Under the pieces are notes generated by a model. That model saw nothing but the letters and a program-made list of their open reading frames with translations, was not told the DNA's origin and did no database searches. The position numbers and the translations under genes were made by a program. A stretch of DNA of 64,000 bases, taken from Flagellimonas meridianipacifica. Its GTDB lineage: Bacteria > Bacteroidota > Bacteroidia > Flavobacteriales > Flavobacteriaceae. How positions within the stretch are numbered: the first letter of the stretch is position 1; every line of letters starts with the position of its first letter. The stretch spans positions 248,001-312,000 of the forward strand of contig NZ_PVYX01000002.1 in NCBI RefSeq assembly GCF_003001695.1. The letters run 5' to 3'. Positions 62,247 to 64,000 of the stretch are shown here, one piece after another.

Positions 62247-62786
62247 TTAGAAAGAAACAGGCACGGCCACACGAGTAGTTCCCCACCCCATAACCATATG
62301 GGCTCCACCGTCAACGTCCTTGTAAGCAATAGAGAAAGCTTCCAAAGACTCAGAATCTGTAGAAACTGCTCCTGTTACACGCGTAACATCGGCTGCACTA
62401 TCATAGGAATAGGCTCCCCACTGATTCAAGTTGCTGTTCAAAATAACGGTCCACTCACCTTCACCAGGTATGGTGAACAAGGCATAGGTTCCAGCTTTCA
62501 CGGACTTGCCTCCAAAAGTAGCGTCCTTGTAAAAAGTGATTTCGGGAGCTTCATTCGCTCCTGTTCTCCATACTTTTCCGGCAGGAGCAAGGTCAGAAAG
62601 ATTTCTTCCCTTAAGTTGAGGTCTGCTATAAACCACGCGTACGGATTTATCTGCTTCCCTATAACTTGTAGGGTAAGAGGCAATATCAGCCGGACTTTTG
62701 TCAAGACCACTGAATTTTTGTGCCGTAGCTTCAGTAGTAAAAACTAAACCAAGGGTTAAAAAAGAAAATAGAATTAGTTTTTTCAT
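62247..62786 (-). CDS. DUF2911 exported protein
   Basis: 179 residues with signal MKKLILFSFLTLGLVFTTEATAQ. The DUF2911 core is VRVVYSRPQLKGRNLSDLAPAGKVWRTGANEAPEITFYKDATFGGKSVKAGTYALFTIPGEGEWTVILN, with GAYSYDSAADVTRV. Common in Bacteroidota; the function is not established. Probably periplasmic. Confidence 0.92.
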   Translation of the reverse strand: MKKLILFSFLTLGLVFTTEATAQKFSGLDKSPADIASYPTSYREADKSVRVVYSRPQLKGRNLSDLAPAGKVWRTGANEAPEITFYKDATFGGKSVKAGTYALFTIPGEGEWTVILNSNLNQWGAYSYDSAADVTRVTGAVSTDSESLEAFSIAYKDVDGGAHMVMGWGTTRVAVPVSF

Positions 62787-63026
62787 GTTTATAAAATTTA
62801 TGCGTTCAAAACTAGGAGGTATATCTCCGGGATACTTATAAAGAGACGTTAAATTTTAACAACCTTTCAAAATGTTCAAAAAAAATGAATTCTGTTACAT
62901 AATGCTTTCGAATATCAACAAATAACCACTTTAAGGTTTCATTTTGTATTTAAATAATTCTTTTGAGTTTCATTTTTAATATTAAGGGTTCATTTTTGTT
63001 TCACCATAGAATAAAAGAAAAGGATT

Positions 63027-64000
63027 ATGTGTGGAATTGTATGTGCCTTTGATATAAAGGAAAGTGTAGATAAACTAAGACCCCAGTTGTTGGAAATGTC
63101 CAAAAAAGTGAGGCATCGTGGACCGGACTGGAGTGGAATATATGCAGATAATAAGGCCATTTTGGCTCACGAAAGATTGGCCATTGTTGACCCAGCTTCG
63201 GGAAAGCAACCTCTGTTAAGTGAAGATGGTAAACTAATATTAGCAGCAAACGGTGAAATCTATAACCATAGGGAGTTAAGAAAGCAATTTGAAGGGCAGT
63301 ATGAATTCAAGACCCAATCTGACTGTGAGGTAATTTTGGCGCTCTATCAAGAAAAGGGAGTTGATTTTGTGGATGAAATGAACGGGATTTTTGGTTTTGC
63401 CATTTATGATAGCGAGAAGGACGAGTATTTCATTGCGCGGGACCATATGGGTATTATTCCCTTATATATTGGCTGGGACAGAAACGGCACCTTTTATGTA
63501 GCTTCGGAATTGAAAGCGTTGGAAGGTGTTTGTACCAAAATAGAATTGTTCCCTCCAGGGCATTACATGCATAGCTCGGATGGCGAATTCAAAAGATGGT
63601 ATCAACGCGATTGGATGGAGTACGAAGCGGTGAAAGAGAATGCTGCCAGCATTCAAGAATTGAAGGATGCCCTTGAAGCTGCAGTCCATCGCCAGTTAAT
63701 GTCCGATGTTCCTTACGGAGTATTGTTATCTGGTGGATTGGATTCCTCGGTTACTTCTGCCATTGCCAAAAAGTATTCTCAGATGCGAATAGAATCTGGT
63801 GACACCAAAGAAGCTTGGTGGCCTCAGCTGCATTCATTTTCGGTAGGTTTGGAAGGTTCTCCGGACTTGGCTGCCGCCCAAAAAGTAGCCGACCATATAG
63901 GAACCATTCACCATGAAATCAAGTTTACCATCCAGGAGGGATTGGATGCCATTAAGGATGTAATCTACAATCTGGAAACTTATGATATTACCACCATACG
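63027..64000 (+). CDS. asnB: Asparagine synthase (glutamine-hydrolysing), truncated by the window edge
   Basis: Starts MCGIVCAFDIKE, where Cys2 is the glutaminase nucleophile. The GATase class II domain follows (VRHRGPDWSG, AHERLAIVDP, LAANGEIYNH, AIYDSEKDEYFIARDHMGIIPLY). The synthetase PPi-loop LLSGGLDSSVTSAI and the later segment EGSPDLAAAQKVA lie in the last part seen. It makes asparagine from aspartate, glutamine and ATP. About 324 residues are in the window. Confidence 0.96.
   Translation, partial: MCGIVCAFDIKESVDKLRPQLLEMSKKVRHRGPDWSGIYADNKAILAHERLAIVDPASGKQPLLSEDGKLILAANGEIYNHRELRKQFEGQYEFKTQSDCEVILALYQEKGVDFVDEMNGIFGFAIYDSEKDEYFIARDHMGIIPLYIGWDRNGTFYVASELKALEGVCTKIELFPPGHYMHSSDGEFKRWYQRDWMEYEAVKENAASIQELKDALEAAVHRQLMSDVPYGVLLSGGLDSSVTSAIAKKYSQMRIESGDTKEAWWPQLHSFSVGLEGSPDLAAAQKVADHIGTIHHEIKFTIQEGLDAIKDVIYNLETYDITTI

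Noticed and set aside
1..64000. CRISPR array, tRNA/rRNA genes, insertion sequences, prophage
   Set aside because: No regularly spaced repeats, no tRNA cloverleaf apart from tmRNA, and no transposase, integrase or phage genes were found.

Overview
This window comes from a marine member of the Flavobacteriaceae (Bacteroidota). The evidence is: TonB-dependent receptors with carboxypeptidase-D-like N-termini, FecI/FecR signalling, many exported and lipoprotein enzymes, TAnnTTTG-type -7 promoter boxes, weak Shine-Dalgarno sequences, a typical ssrA (tmRNA) gene, and a structured RNA that looks like the flavobacterial Flavo-1 family. I cannot name genus or species from sequence alone.

Region A (1-32.5 kb) is a polysaccharide/sugar-acid utilisation cluster. 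Four enolase-superfamily enzymes (599-1798, 1802-3049, 15830-17053, 25432-26718) are mixed with a creatininase-family protein, two TIGR01782-like TonB-dependent receptors without SusD, a FecI-type sigma factor, FecR, a tartrate/D-malate dehydrogenase-like enzyme, an exported WD40 protein, an FAH-family hydrolase, a cytochrome c/sorbosone-dehydrogenase-like lipoprotein, a two-domain DUF1080 lipoprotein, two Gfo/Idh/MocA oxidoreductases, a TauE/SafE exporter, a LacI regulator, a GH28-like lipoprotein, an S1 sulfatase, an unassigned alpha/alpha-barrel protein and a GHL6-like glycosidase. Five of the enzymes start with twin-arginine signals, so much of the sugar-acid chemistry appears to be extracytoplasmic. 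Copies of the palindrome TGCAATCGATTGCA (one site perfect, two with one changed base) sit at the promoter of the sigma factor and in the lacI-GH28 intergenic region. In two cases they directly abut the -7 box, which suggests that one LacI protein controls the cluster. The combined logic (desulfation and depolymerisation, oxidation to aldonates, enolase-type dehydration to 2-keto-3-deoxy acids, FAH-type cleavage) resembles the oxidative L-fucose/L-rhamnose routes, but the substrate is not determined.

Region B (32.5-34 kb) is mostly non-coding. It holds a small gene broken by an 11-bp tandem duplication, a terminator, ssrA with tag (A)GENNYALAA, REP-like hairpins, and a Flavo-1-like RNA.

Region C (34-43.4 kb) holds a saccharopine/lysine dehydrogenase-like gene, a set of small membrane proteins, and a regulator (winged helix) whose likely operator, ACTTTGAAATTCAAAGT, occurs twice: before a Coq4-like gene, and between a membrane-protein gene and a gene fusing a KAS III-type ketoacyl synthase to a heme-oxygenase-like (diiron oxidase-type) domain. 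This is followed by an unknown protein, DUF1801 and kdsA.

Region D (43.4-64 kb) is mostly housekeeping and envelope functions: two paralogous small outer-membrane proteins flanking a LytS/LytTR two-component pair and an OMP_b-brl_3 receptor; typA; a polyphosphate-glucokinase-like ROK protein; an FtsE-like ATPase; a 1006-residue TPR protein with its outer-membrane barrel partner; two OmpA-like paralogues; an amidohydrolase; a DUF2911 protein; and the start of asnB, which runs off the window.
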